From NCBI GenBank assembly GCA_022605405.1, contig JABYQQ010000037.1, forward strand, positions 124,001 through 188,000: DNA of 64,000 nt. Reading direction: 5' to 3'. Below the pieces are notes generated by a model that worked only from the letters and a program-made list of their open reading frames with translations, ran no database searches and was not told the DNA's origin. The position numbers and the translations under genes are program-made. This DNA is from Earliella scabrosa (Eukaryota > Basidiomycota > Agaricomycetes > Polyporales > Polyporaceae). Positions 13,045 through 23,889 of this stretch are shown here, piece by piece (position 1 is the first letter of the stretch; every line of letters begins with the position of its first letter).

Positions 13045-14592
13045 TCAGCGTCTGCGGTCATAGCGTTCTCTAGATCGCCGGTCACGACTCCGGCTTCGAC
13101 GCCTCTCGCGTTCCCGGTCATCGTCCCGACGGCGCTGACGTGGAGACCTTGAACGCCGAGAACGCTCTTTGTGGGGCTCTCGGCGACGAGGGCTGCGGCT
13201 GCGGCTTTTGTGTCGACGCCTCCCTTCGGGTACGTCGAACACCATTCCATACTCATCGTCTCGATCTTCGGACTGGTCCCGGTATCGGCGGGTGGCCTCC
13301 AGATCTTCGCGGCCAGCGAAGCCACCGCTGCGACCACGACCGCCTCGGGGACCCAACTTGACATTGTTGGACCAATGAGTGTTGAGGCGGGCCACTGATT
13401 GAGAACTACAAGTCGACAACATCAGTCTCTGTCAACCTGACCATCCGGCCGTGATGACTCACAAGTCAACCCATATTCGACGATCATCCACCAACACGTT
13501 CTGCATCTTGAAGTATGCCTGATAATGTCACAGACTGGTCAGCACTGCCTGAGCTGTCATGGTGCCACCCAACGAACCTGTTCTGCATCCTCTCGCTTAT
13601 CAAACTCGATGAAGGCGTATTGCAACGAGTCGCCGGTCTTCTTGTCGCGGATGACTTGACAGCTCATAATCGTTCCGAACCGGGAGAAGATCAGCTCCAG
13701 GTCCTCGTCCCGTGTCACTGGGTTCAACTTGCAGACGAACAGCACGTTCTCTGGGGGGCGAACGTTAGCGAACGGCAAGTCTCCGACCATCTCCAGGGTC
13801 AGGGCCGACGCCTGAGCAGCCTTCTTCCGACGGATAGCTTCCGCCTCCTCCTCAGGCAGGGTCTCCAGTGGATCTTCGTCTTCAGCTATACGCGTGGAGT
13901 TGTCTGGGGGACGCGTGGGAGGAGAGGCCGGTACCTCCAAGCCTGAGGGATCGTCATACGGGTCCTCTTCGACGGACATGAGCAATGCAACGTATATCAA
14001 CACGAATATATTACGCACCAAGGATTTCAACATGCCTGATCCTCACATCCTTGAACGGCCGCCCCTCCTGGTCCACGAACACCTCGTTCAGCTTGTCCAA
14101 GGTGTCCAGCCCCTCCACGACGTGCCCAAACACCGCGTGCTTCCCGTCCAAGTACTCGATGTTGTCGCCCAGAGTGATGAAGAACTGACTCCCGCATCCG
14201 CCCTTGTGCTCCTCTCCGACTGCTGGGGCTACGGCCATCGACACGGTCCCTCGTTGCTTGTGCTTCAGCCCGGGGACGAACTCGGGGGTGAAGTACCGAG
14301 GGGCTGACCCGCCCTTCTGGGAGGCTATCAAAGACCAGATAGACTCGCCTCCGGTACCTGTAGCTGTAGGGTCACCGACCTGAGCCAGAAAGTCCTTCGA
14401 AACTACAAGTGGTTCCGATTCAGTACGCGCGTCGAACGAGACAAATGGCCTGGACTGACCATTGAAGAACGCGTTGAGGTTGTAGTAGTACACTTTACAT
14501 AGCTTGAGGAAGTTCTGGCAGGTTTTGGGGCATGCGTCGGTCTCAAGATCTATGACAATGTCGCCCAGAGAGGTTTCGAACAGCACCGACAT
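13045..14592 (-). CDS. Cyclophilin-RRM-RS protein (PPIL4/Cyp6 type)
   Basis: This is a nuclear peptidyl-prolyl isomerase linked to pre-mRNA splicing. The ATG at 14592 starts a cyclophilin domain ([60 protein letters not shown]). One intron separates FFN from [13 protein letters not shown], and another joins RHVEIL to [14 protein letters not shown] linker rich in Glu follows, then one RRM with RNP2 ([10 protein letters not shown]) and an RNP1-like strand ([16 protein letters not shown]). The C-terminus is an RS/RD-rich tail (GRSGGF, then [15 protein letters not shown], many RS, RD and RE dipeptides, ending RYDRRR). The order cyclophilin, RRM, RS tail is diagnostic of the PPIL4 family. The AQ(A)YFKMQNV and DRRIWVDFSQ parts lie in small exons near 13400-13560. 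Confidence 0.92.
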
Positions 14593-14890
14593 CGCAGTCG
14601 GCAGCCAAGGGTGGTCGGCTACAAGCGCCCGTCGGGTCAGAGGCTGAAGCGCCTTTGGGCGGACGCCAAGCTGGCATGGCAGAGCGACTTAACCACCAAC
14701 TCATTCGCTGACCATTGTCAGATATACAGGATATAGTCCGGAAGGAGCGACGGCAGCTTGTGGTATAGCATTAGCATGTGGAGTAGGGTATCCCAGCTCG
14801 CGATAATTTACACCATGAATATACAGCACTTAATCCAAGCTTCACTCCCTCGCATATCCTGTCACCCATTCATCGTCCGCTCGCAACAGT

Positions 14891-17800
14891 CTAGTAATCG
14901 CGCGGCCGCGTCCAGTTTCGTTGCATGAAGGCCTCCTCGCGCGGGCTGCTCGCATAATACGGCCCCGGCACACTCCTATCCACGTCGTCCACTTCCTCGA
15001 GCGCCGCTGCCCACGACGACAGCCCGAACAGCGTCGTGCTCCTCGCCTGCTGCGTCTGCGGAATAGCCCGCGGAGGCGACCGTTTCGGAATGACAGGCTC
15101 CTCAGCCGTAGCAGCCCGAGCCCTGCTCTGCCCTCGCGCAACAGGCGTTTGCGGGCGCGACGTCGACTCCGTTGCGCCCGACGCTTCAGGTGGAGCAGGA
15201 GTACCAGCAGCGATGAACCGGAACGCTTGCACCCTCCTCGACAGGGCCTGGAGCACCGACTCCCGATCCGCCGGCTGCGACGGGCCTGCACCCGAGCCCG
15301 CATCCAGGTGCGGCTCGTCCCCGTGCTGCGTGAACGTCGTGTGTATCGACGAGTCCGACAGCCCACGTCGGAGCGCACGCTCCAGCGCCGGTGGCGGGCC
15401 GTCGTTCTCGTCTGAGCCCGATCCTGACCCGCCGACGTCGACGTCGCCCGAGCCAGGCTGCGGCGAGTCAATGACCGCATCGACGATGCGCGAGAGACGC
15501 TTCCCAGAGGTGGCGTGGCGGAGGGAAGCACGGCCTATTGTTGCAGATGCGGCTGCCTTGCTCATCCCTGCCAGGCTTGTCGTTCGGTTTACCTGTCGAT
15601 GGCTGCTCAGGGGTCGGGGCAGGATCACCCAAGGGTCACCCTCCGCCGGCTGCGGTGCGCCAGCGAAGATGCCCATGACGCTCCTCGAGAGGTCTTGTCG
15701 GGGCGCAGGTTGTGCGATCGCAGGCCTGGTCGCGCTCGCTGCTGTGCTCGGAGTGGTGAGCGCGCTGAAGTCGCCACCTCGACTGGGATGTGCCGAATAA
15801 GTGCTCGTGACCGCACGACCCACGGCAGTGCCGCTGAACTCGACGTTGACCGTCATCGCAGAGGCGGACAGCGCAGGCTGGAGCTTGGGCGCGATCCGCG
15901 GCGGCCTGCCACGGCCAATGTTCCGTGCAGGCGGTGAGAGCGCACGAGACGCAGCTGTCTCTGTGGATGAAGCGCCACCACCAGGTAGGCCAAGGAGTTT
16001 CGAGATGGGCGCGATCCACGAAGGCGCGCTTGGTCCGGCCGCGTTGTCACGGGAGGTGGCTTCAGTGTTCTGCGCTTTCGACGGGTTCATTGCCATCTCG
16101 CTGACCTTCCCCGCGACCGTGGGGTCGAGAATGACGTCGTTAAGCGTGACCCGCATCTGACCCAGCTCTGCAAAGACGTCCTTGACGAGCTTCAGGAGAG
16201 CGCGAAGGTCGCGACGCGTGCAAGTGGTGACCGTCTTCTCATCCTCAAGGAAGGCACGGAAGTGGCTCCGCAATGCGGCAGCGTCGTTAAGGATCGCATT
16301 CACGGTCGTTCGCGAGAGGTGGCTGACATCAGCACCGAGGAGATGTTGGCGTTTGAGCCGGTTGGTCAGGGTGAGCGCGTCTGCTTGTGCCATGCGATTG
16401 AGCAGAAGCGCAGCGCGCTCAACCATTGTGCCAATCGCGGTCGAGTGCACACCATCGGTGAGCGAAGAGGACTCGGACTGGCCGTCGTGCGCCGAGATGT
16501 GGTCTCCGAACCCACGAGGGATAGGAGAGGGAGAGAGCGCGCCGCCGCCGTTCCAAGGAATGTCGGTTTGCACGGCGCGGTCACGGGTGAGCAGTAGCAG
16601 GGGCTTCTGCGCGCGAGGCCGTTCCGGCGACATGATGCTGCTGTCCGCCTCGTCCATTTCAGCACTAAGATGTGATGGAGCGTAGGCGGGACGAGCGAAC
16701 GATGTCCACTTCGTGCCCGCAGGTATGTGTGAATCTGTTGGTGAGAGCGGTCGACGGTCGGTCTCAGGGGTCAACGGCTCCTATGAAGCATGTCAGATTT
16801 TGCATAGGTCGCCAGGCTGTGGTACCTACGAATGGTCGTCTTGATGTTCGCTCCCTGCTGCGTTCCACGCTGAGCGACCGACGCTCGGTGGCGGCTTTCT
16901 CACTTTGTAGCCGCGATCGTAGCACGGAAGCACTCGGCGCGGTGCCCACATGGAATGTCGGAGACAAAGGGGCGGAAGTATCATGGAAGGTGAACGAGTT
17001 GCCACTGTGGGTGAAGCGGTGGCCACGCCTGAACGGGGTGTCGCTCGCGCGGCGCTCTTCCAACTCCTCTTGCAATGTATGAAGCTCTTCTCGTTCTGCC
17101 GCGAGGAGGTTCTGCAGCTCCGCATTATCGCGCTTCAATGCCTCGTTGTCTGCAACCAAGGATTCGAGCACTTTCGTGACCTCGGCGTCATGGATCTCAG
17201 CAGCGTGCCCGAGTTGCTGCAAGGAGGTGTGAGCCCCGATAGGGCCAGGAATGAATCTGCGCACATACATGATACTGGAGCTGTTCGAGACGCTGCTTGG
17301 CGTCGCTGAGAAGCTCCTCGGATAGTTCGTGTCTGTGCATGCGCTGTGACTCGAGGTCCTTCTGTAATCTCGAAACTTGTGCTTGCAGCTTAGCTGGATA
17401 GTCGTCAGGATGTAGCGCATTGTGTGGTTATGGCATCCACACTGACCGCATTTCTCCCTATACGAGATGATCCGGGACTCTGTCATGCGGGCTCTCTGAG
17501 TCGCAGAGTCTAACTCTTGTTTGATGTCGTCCTTCTCCTGGAGAGACATAGCGAGTCGAGTCTCGAGGCCGACAGCACGAGCGTTCTGCGAGCTCAGCCG
17601 TGCTACATCGCTCCGGGCCTCTTCAAGCTCTTGCAGCAAGGCCTTCTTTGACGTTTCGCTGACTTCGGTGTGCATGAGGGCTTGTGCGAGACGCTACATA
17701 TGAATGTGAGGAAATGATGGGCTTGAACGCGCCGTCTACACTTGCCTTCTCTAGCAGTGCGTTCTGTGAAGGTCGAGATCAGGTATTGAGTGCGTTCTAT

Positions 17801-18298
17801 GCTCCGTGAGACATACCTGCTTGACAAGCTCTGCGACACGACCATTCACCGACGCGTCCATCGACGCCGCATCGTCACCGCCGTTCGACGCCTTCATGCA
17901 TGCTCAGCAATGTACAAGCAAACGAAAACGGAACACGTACCTCTTGCCCTTGCCTGCGTACTAACGCTTCATGACGTTCCAACAGTGCCCTTCCCACCTC
18001 TGTGAGGCCCACCACGGTAGATGGATATGAAGGGACCTCGTATTGGAAGCTGCACAATCTACGCACCTGCGCTGAGCACCAGCCTGCTCTCTAGCTTCGC
18101 CTTCAAGGCTGCCCACGCCCTGCTTGTCTCACAATCCTCCCTTCCACAACAACACGTACAAGCGTGCTCCGGATCCGGCGACGAGAGGCGCGAGGCATTA
18201 GTCAACGCATTGGTGAGGTCGTCGATGTTCGCCGTTGCACGGTGCAGGCTGCTCGTGAGCTGTGAGTCCGGAGTGAGAGGGCGCGAGTCGAAGGACAT
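14891..18298 (-). CDS. Long coiled-coil protein, not recognised
   Basis: The model starts at the ATG 18298 (MSFDSRPLTPDSQLTSSLHR) and runs through about nine exons to the TAG after NWTRPRDY, roughly 950-1000 residues. The first exon carries a Cys cluster (HACTCCCGREDCETSRAW). Residues ~80-350 are heptad-rich with Glu, Gln, Leu and Arg (KKALLQELEEARSDVARLSS, KLQAQVSRLQKDLESQRMHR, NEALKRDNAELQNLLAAERE), so a long coiled coil is likely. The last exon (627 codons) has a helical block (VERAALLLNRMAQADALTL, ILNDAAALRSHFRAFLEDEK, LRALLKLVKDVFAELGQMR) followed by Pro/Ser-rich disorder. One intron (17694-17745) appears to be GC-AG. It could be a cytoskeletal or spindle-pole/septation scaffold, but no named family was recognised. 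Confidence 0.7.
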
Positions 18299-19185
18299 AG
18301 CAAGCCAGGATTGTAGGATGGGAAGACAGGAACGCGAAGGTCGAGCTGCCGGCAGCGAGAGGGGTGTATAAACGGTTTCGCCTCGATGCTGAAGCCCTCC
18401 GCGCAGATGTGCGTTAGAAACCGGCCCTTAGACCAAGATAATTAGCGTAATAGATAGTTGAACAGGAGATGCAAGACAGGCAGCAGAGGTGTGAACGAGA
18501 GTAGATCGTGGTCGAGAACAAGTCCCAGAAGGGGCAACACTGTCTCAATAATGCTGCGCGACCGCACCAACGCGACGCGGTCACAATAGGCACAATAGAT
18601 GATCTAATAAAGCTCTATTCAATCCGCGTGCCCTTCTCTCAAAGATCCGTGAGCTGCAAGACACAAAAATGAGAACAAGTCATTGAACGCGAGGTTCAAG
18701 TATCCTGAAAAATTCGTAATGTGGCATTGGGGTGAGGGTGGTACACGGAATCCCCTAGTAAAAGGCGAGGGGATTGTTTGTTGTACCGCCCTCTGCCACC
18801 AGCTAACCAAGTATTCTACGCGTCTCCTGTAGCCGAACTTATGCATTTTGTTCAGTCTGCGGGTGAGTGATGTGTTGATGTTGGCGCCGGCGCTCCTCTG
18901 GCGGCTGAGGTTTCTCAGCTTTCTCGCTCTCCACCACCATCTCCAGAGATACTTAGCTCTAGGCAAGGATTCATACGGTGCGCGCTACGCTACAACCAGC
19001 CCAATGGACTGGTCATGACAAAGCTATAGATACCAGCGAAAATAGGATACACGCGATTCCCAACACACGAGAACACCGTCAGGCTGGTCAGATCCGTCCG
19101 GCATACATCCTCCAACCTGGCAGATGGCCTGTAGAGCGAAGCAAAGTGTCCTCCTTCCAACCTCATGCACGAGAGCAAGATGTCA
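18299..19185. other. Intergenic, no gene seen
   Basis: This stretch holds the promoter side of the coiled-coil gene and the 3' side of the membrane-protein gene. A 115-codon minus-strand frame (18619-18966) opens only with TTG and has a Trp/Arg-rich, non-protein-like composition, so it was not called. Confidence 0.4.
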
Positions 19186-20766
19186 TTAATCTGCCGTGTA
19201 CATAGGCGGGACCTCAGAGATTGCAGACGCGCTGCAAGACATGCGTTGCGGCGTCAACGTGATCTCGTCTCTCTGCCTCTCCTCCTTCTCCATCACGCTC
19301 TCCCGCGCAGGAATCGCGCCTGAAACACTAGGTACAGGCGTTGGTAGCGGCCTACTATACCGGAAGCCCGAGTCCGAGTGGTATGTCGGTTGCCTCTGGA
19401 TGCGGACATCCGGTGGCAATCGCATCTTGCTCGGACCTGCGCGGGCCATGAGCGAATCTGGTGTCGCAGGGCGATACACGACTCTTGTCCCTCGATGGTA
19501 ATCGGCCGTGAGCCTTTGGACGACTGCAGGCGGCGTCGTCGGACGCAGCAAAGCGGCAGTCGAAGGACCCGGGGTTCCTGGACGTGTTAGGAGCCCGAAG
19601 GACGAAGTGGATGGACTACGCGTTGGAGAACGATGCGTCTCGAGGCCGACATGCGGAGAGTGTGTGTTGGGCCTCGTATATGATGGGGAAGAAGGGCGTG
19701 TGGAGGGTGGCGACTCTGCGTCGCTGACGGTGCGTAGATACCTCGAGGACCTCTCGCTCTCATCGTGCAGGAGACACTCCGTGCCTAAGCTTGGTGAGCG
19801 GGTGTGATACCGTGCATCCTCCGCGTCGCCGGCGTGGTACGTATATGAGGATCGGACCTCAGTGGGCACGCCGTATGTGTAGGAGGACCGGGCTTCTGTT
19901 GGTGTCATGTAAGTGAGTGCCGGTGATTGAGGTGCGGAAAACGTTCCCGCGGCGGGTGAGTACGGCGGTGACTTCGGCTCTAAAAGCAAAGGTTCATATA
20001 TCTGTAAGTTTCTCACTGGCGAGTGATGGAGAAGCTAACCTTGGTCCAACAGGTCCACTTTCGCTCCCGCAGACGGATGGATGAATGCCTCGCGCTCCCT
20101 CTTCGGCTTCATTTTGGAATTGACATAGTGCCACACAACTGCGGCTCCGAGCAGCACCACCACAGTCCCCACTATGCCTGCCGCAATCGCCGCCGTTCGC
20201 GCTTTCGAACTATGCGCTCCGCCGGCCTGAGTTCCGCCGTCTGTACCCGTCGGCGGCTGTTCGGACAAGGGTATGTAGTGGATGTAGTCCAGGACGAACG
20301 GCCAGTCCGGCGCGCCATGCGTGACGTTCATATGCAACACGTGCTCTCCTGGTGAGAGCTCGCGCGAATTATAGAACTGGTGCGCATATTCCGTCTCTTG
20401 CAGATCGGGGTTGCTCACGGCTGTGATAGGGATTCCGCCATCTATCGAGAACGTCATCGAAGGTGGAATGGCGCTCTCGTTATTCAATGGTTTTGGCGTG
20501 GCGACTCCGTACACCATGACGCTGGTACCTAGGTCCACGGACGTCGCGATCAGCATTTGGCATAGTCCCAGTGGGCTTACTGGTTACAGATCGGGGCACG
20601 CACCGTTGAATCTGAACTGCGCATACGCGTCCGTGAAGCCCTCCGTGTACGTCCCTCCTTGGAAGTTGGGCTGGTTCTGCTGATGCGTCCATAGATCACC
20701 CGTCTTGTACGATATGTCATCAACGTCGCTGTCATCAATGTCGATAGGCTGTGGTCTGGTGCTCAT
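19186..20766 (-). CDS. Single-pass membrane protein with PPxY tail (paralogue A)
   Basis: Three exons: the first starts at the ATG 20766 (IDIDDSDVDDISYKTGDLW), then a second of ~500 nt, then a third from about 20000. The first two encode an ectodomain of the type common in agaricomycetes, probably a carbohydrate-binding beta-sandwich (GTYTEGFTDAYAQFRFNG, TSVMVYGVATPKP, SMTFSIDGG, YAHQFYNSRELSPGEHVLHM, FVLDYIHYIPL). There is no signal peptide. A transmembrane helix follows (AAIAAGIVGTVVVLLGAAVV) with a basic stop-transfer (KMKPKRERE), then a ~280-residue Ser/Pro/Thr-rich cytosolic tail ending SAISEVPPMYTAD. The ectodomain junction is a phase-1 intron after FNG. Ligand unknown; surface sensing is an inference. 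Paralogues lie at 21796-23359 and 23890-25585. Confidence 0.8.
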
Positions 20767-21795
20767 GGCAGCTAGGAACGAACGTGGGCGAGTGGGCGGG
20801 GCCTGCTAGACGACTCGATCTGTCACCGATCGCGCACACAAAACGATTGGAGGCCGTCGCGTGCGTACGAGCTGGAACACAGAACAGCCGGGGCCAGCGA
20901 AGAAGAGAAGAGAAAAGGGGAACGATGAAGGCCAGAGAAGAAGGAAAAAGAGAGCCAACTATGAGAGCGGACCACCCGCCAGGGTAGGTAACCTGTCCAC
21001 ACACAGGAGGTGCAGTCATGCCATGCACACCGCACTACCTAGCTACTGATGCTCATCCCGGCGGTCCGCCCTCAGCGCGTGCACCCTTGTCAGGAGCCGG
21101 CTCTCGCTCACTGGCACTTTGCGCGTCGGTTGTGCGCCCATTCTGATGGTGCGCCCACAAGTACCGTGTCCTGACCAGTGAGCTCTCCCCAAGCGTCCAG
21201 CGCGATGGACGATAGGAGGCAGGGACAGGGTTGCGTGCGCCGCTCAAGGCGACAGCACCATACCGACGCCCGCGCCGGCGTGCTCTCCACGTTTCGACTT
21301 ATTGCTTCACGGTCCCATGGGACTGGCGAGCGTCAAGCAACACGATGGACGCGTAAAGAGAAAGTAAAGACATTTCGGTCGACAACTCAAGATCCCCAGA
21401 TCACCGGAGGACATAGCCCCCATCTCAGCGATCATTGACTCGACGGGAGGCGCTCCTCAACATATGGAGTCGACTACCCAGTGCGGCCTGGCGACTGACA
21501 TTGCCCAGCACACCCAGATGGTCGCGCACTCCAGCACCGTTTGAACGAGCTCTGATCTCTGTTGCTTCCGCATCCGGGAGCTTCGGAGCAGACCTGCCTC
21601 TGTTCAGACTTGATGCCTGGAAGCTGTTGACACCGATGATAGCGTTTCGTGACAACCTATGTCGCCTCGAACTGCTGACTATCTGCGGATCAGGTTTTAC
21701 TAGCAAAGACATAAGATGGCCCTCACTGGCACTCTTCACTCACTCCGGGTCTCTCCACGCCCCAGTGCCAGCATTCCCTCACAGCCGCCCCTGCC
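20767..21795. promoter_or_regulatory. Divergent intergenic region between paralogues A and C
   Basis: About 1 kb separates the starts of two related genes transcribed outwards. A 143-codon frame at 21435-21866 overlaps the start of the plus-strand gene in another frame and was not accepted. No clear TATA box was located. Confidence 0.35.
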
Positions 21796-23359
21796 ATGTC
21801 AATCCGACTCGACGATTCAGATCCACGGGTCCACTATTACCCCGACTATATGTGGACAGCCGATGATCATGTAGAAGGATTGGTAGTAGAACAAGGAACG
21901 AGGCACGGCGCTAGATTTCCTGGCATGCAGGTTGGCCTTGATTTTCAGGGTAAGCACGCATACTTGTAGGAGTGCCATCAGTATTGTAACTGTTTGCAGG
22001 CACAATTCTCGATGTGGTCGGAGTCCTTGATTCGAGGAGCGGCCAGCCGACGATTCTATGCGTCTTGGACGGTATTTTGCGTAGTTACTATACCGCACCC
22101 CTCCCGGATAGCACGGCCAACGGTACACGGCCTGAAGGTTCTACGACTTTTTTTAGCTTCAACGAACTCGCCCCAGGTTCTCATACTGCACTCCTGACAA
22201 ACATCAACGGGACTAGTCCCAATATATTCTGGCTGGACTTTTTCACGGTGGAGGATTTGGCCCGGGAGAACCAAGTAAGTGGCAGCTCTAGGTGCGTTCA
22301 CAAGCCTCCGTCCCCTTTCAGCTCACCTGCATCCTCCCAGACAATGAGAATCTCGGTTACTCTCTCGTCTCCAAGCTCAGGCTCACACCCTTCATCCCGG
22401 ACAATCTCGGTTCCCCTATCCACTGCGAACTCAGGCTCACCCCCTTCCTCGCAGACTATCCCGGTGGTTATCCTCCCCTCTACAAGCTCCCCCCGCTTCC
22501 CACAGGCAATCTCGCTTCCCCTCTCCACTTCAAGTTCTCATGCTGTGACTTCTCAAACTATATTCTCCTCTACCATCACCGACGTGGCTCCCGTTCCGTC
22601 GGTGTCTCCCTTGTCTAGTGTGTTGCTGCCTTCTCAGACCGTCTGTGGTTCATCGTCACGCTCCCGCCGTGGCAACGTGGGCGCAGTTGTAGGGGGCGCA
22701 ATCGGCGGTTTCGTGTTCTTGTTGACAATCAACATATGCTTGTGGAGGGTACTAATCAGACGCGTCCGAGCACTTGAGGGTGAGTTGTAGTCTTCTCTGA
22801 CTTGCGTGCTTCACGAGTGATAATTGCAATCGTAGGCACTGCTTCACCAGTTGAGCCATCAAGCTCGATGCTCGGGATACCGAGCTCCACGACGGTCACT
22901 ACCGGATCTTTGACAGAGCCCGAGTCACGCCAACGGTATGTACGCGGCGTTCGAACCCTCACTTGCCTGAAGCTCACTCTCTGCCACTTGTGACGTAGTC
23001 CAGATCTGGCCACGGAGGGCAACAACCCTGACAATCCTAAATTCCCAGGCACACCCCAAAATATATCGCAAGCAAACCCAGGTAGTCCCTGCACAACTGC
23101 ATTCTCGGCAGAGTCATCTACCACCGTTCCATCTGCCTCTCCATCGGCTCTCCTGCGCTCAGAGGTTGTGCAATTACCGTGGTCTATCGCACCAGACAGG
23201 CTGCCGGGAGCCCAATCAGTCTTCCGCTCCTTCCTAATGGCACGAAATGGCACCAGCGTCGGGACTTCCCGTCAGGATCCAAGACGGGCTCGTGAAGTCG
23301 ATTCGGGACTTCGAGTGTACAGCGAGAGTGTGCTGCCACCTCCGTACACTGCTGATTGA
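21796..23359 (+). CDS. Single-pass membrane protein with PPxY tail (paralogue C)
   Basis: Exon 1 is 21796-21949 (MSIRLDDSDPRVHYYPDYMW) and intron 1 is 21950-21999. Exon 2 carries the rest of the ectodomain (GTILDVVGVLDSRSGQPT, FFSFNELAPGSHTALL, FWLDFFTVEDLA), a Ser/Pro/Thr-rich stalk and the helix AVVGGAIGGFVFLLTINICL, followed by WRVLIRRVRALE. Two more introns, near 22782-22835 and 22937-22999, lead to a last exon ending VLPPPYTAD at the TGA 23357-23359. The DDSD start, domain order and C-terminal motif match paralogues A and B, but the ectodomain is clearly more divergent. A gt...ag pair near 22276-22322 could be read as an intron, but removing it breaks the frame into the helix, so I read through it. 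As in the others, no signal peptide is seen. Confidence 0.75.
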
Positions 23360-23889
23360 GATTCTGAGTTCAGTGTAACGCATGGCTACCAGGTCGCGAA
23401 ATGTCATGGTTCTGAGTTGCGGACACAGACGTTGGTTGCCCGCAGTTATATTCATTGATGTCACCCGAGCGACATGCCCGAGAGTTAACGTTCATCACCG
23501 TGTCTGCCAGCGACGTTGAACCCCTTTTGGGAGATCCTAGACCGGTTGCGAAAAGAACCGGGCTTCAAGTAACACATCCAGGTTGCCGTCTCTTTCCGCA
23601 CGCGGTTCGAGTTAGGTAGCGGGATGCCCCGAATGAGCCGACTGCAAGGAGCACATCTCTGTTAGCCCAGATAACTATCAGGGATTCAGTACCGGCGCTG
23701 CAAAGAGCAAACCAACGCGCACCCACTCACTTTACAACAACAACAAACAGCCAACAAAGATCATACATCTGAATCGCACCCGGAAGCATGACAGAGTATA
23801 CACGTAAAAGGGTCCGTAAGGTCGTGATCACCCGCCGGGGGAGAGCCATCCCATCGACGTCCTCCCACCACGGCAGGCCGCAGCCCCGC
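23360..23889. other. Intergenic, no gene seen
   Basis: This is the 3' to 3' region between convergent paralogues C and B. No protein-like frame, tRNA-like fold or repeat was noticed. Confidence 0.4.

Noticed and set aside
21435..21866. 143-codon ORF between membrane-protein paralogues
   Set aside because: It overlaps the start of paralogue C in another frame and has no protein-like features.
22276..22322. gt...ag intron in paralogue C
   Set aside because: Removing 47 nt shifts the frame away from the transmembrane helix; reading through keeps one open frame.
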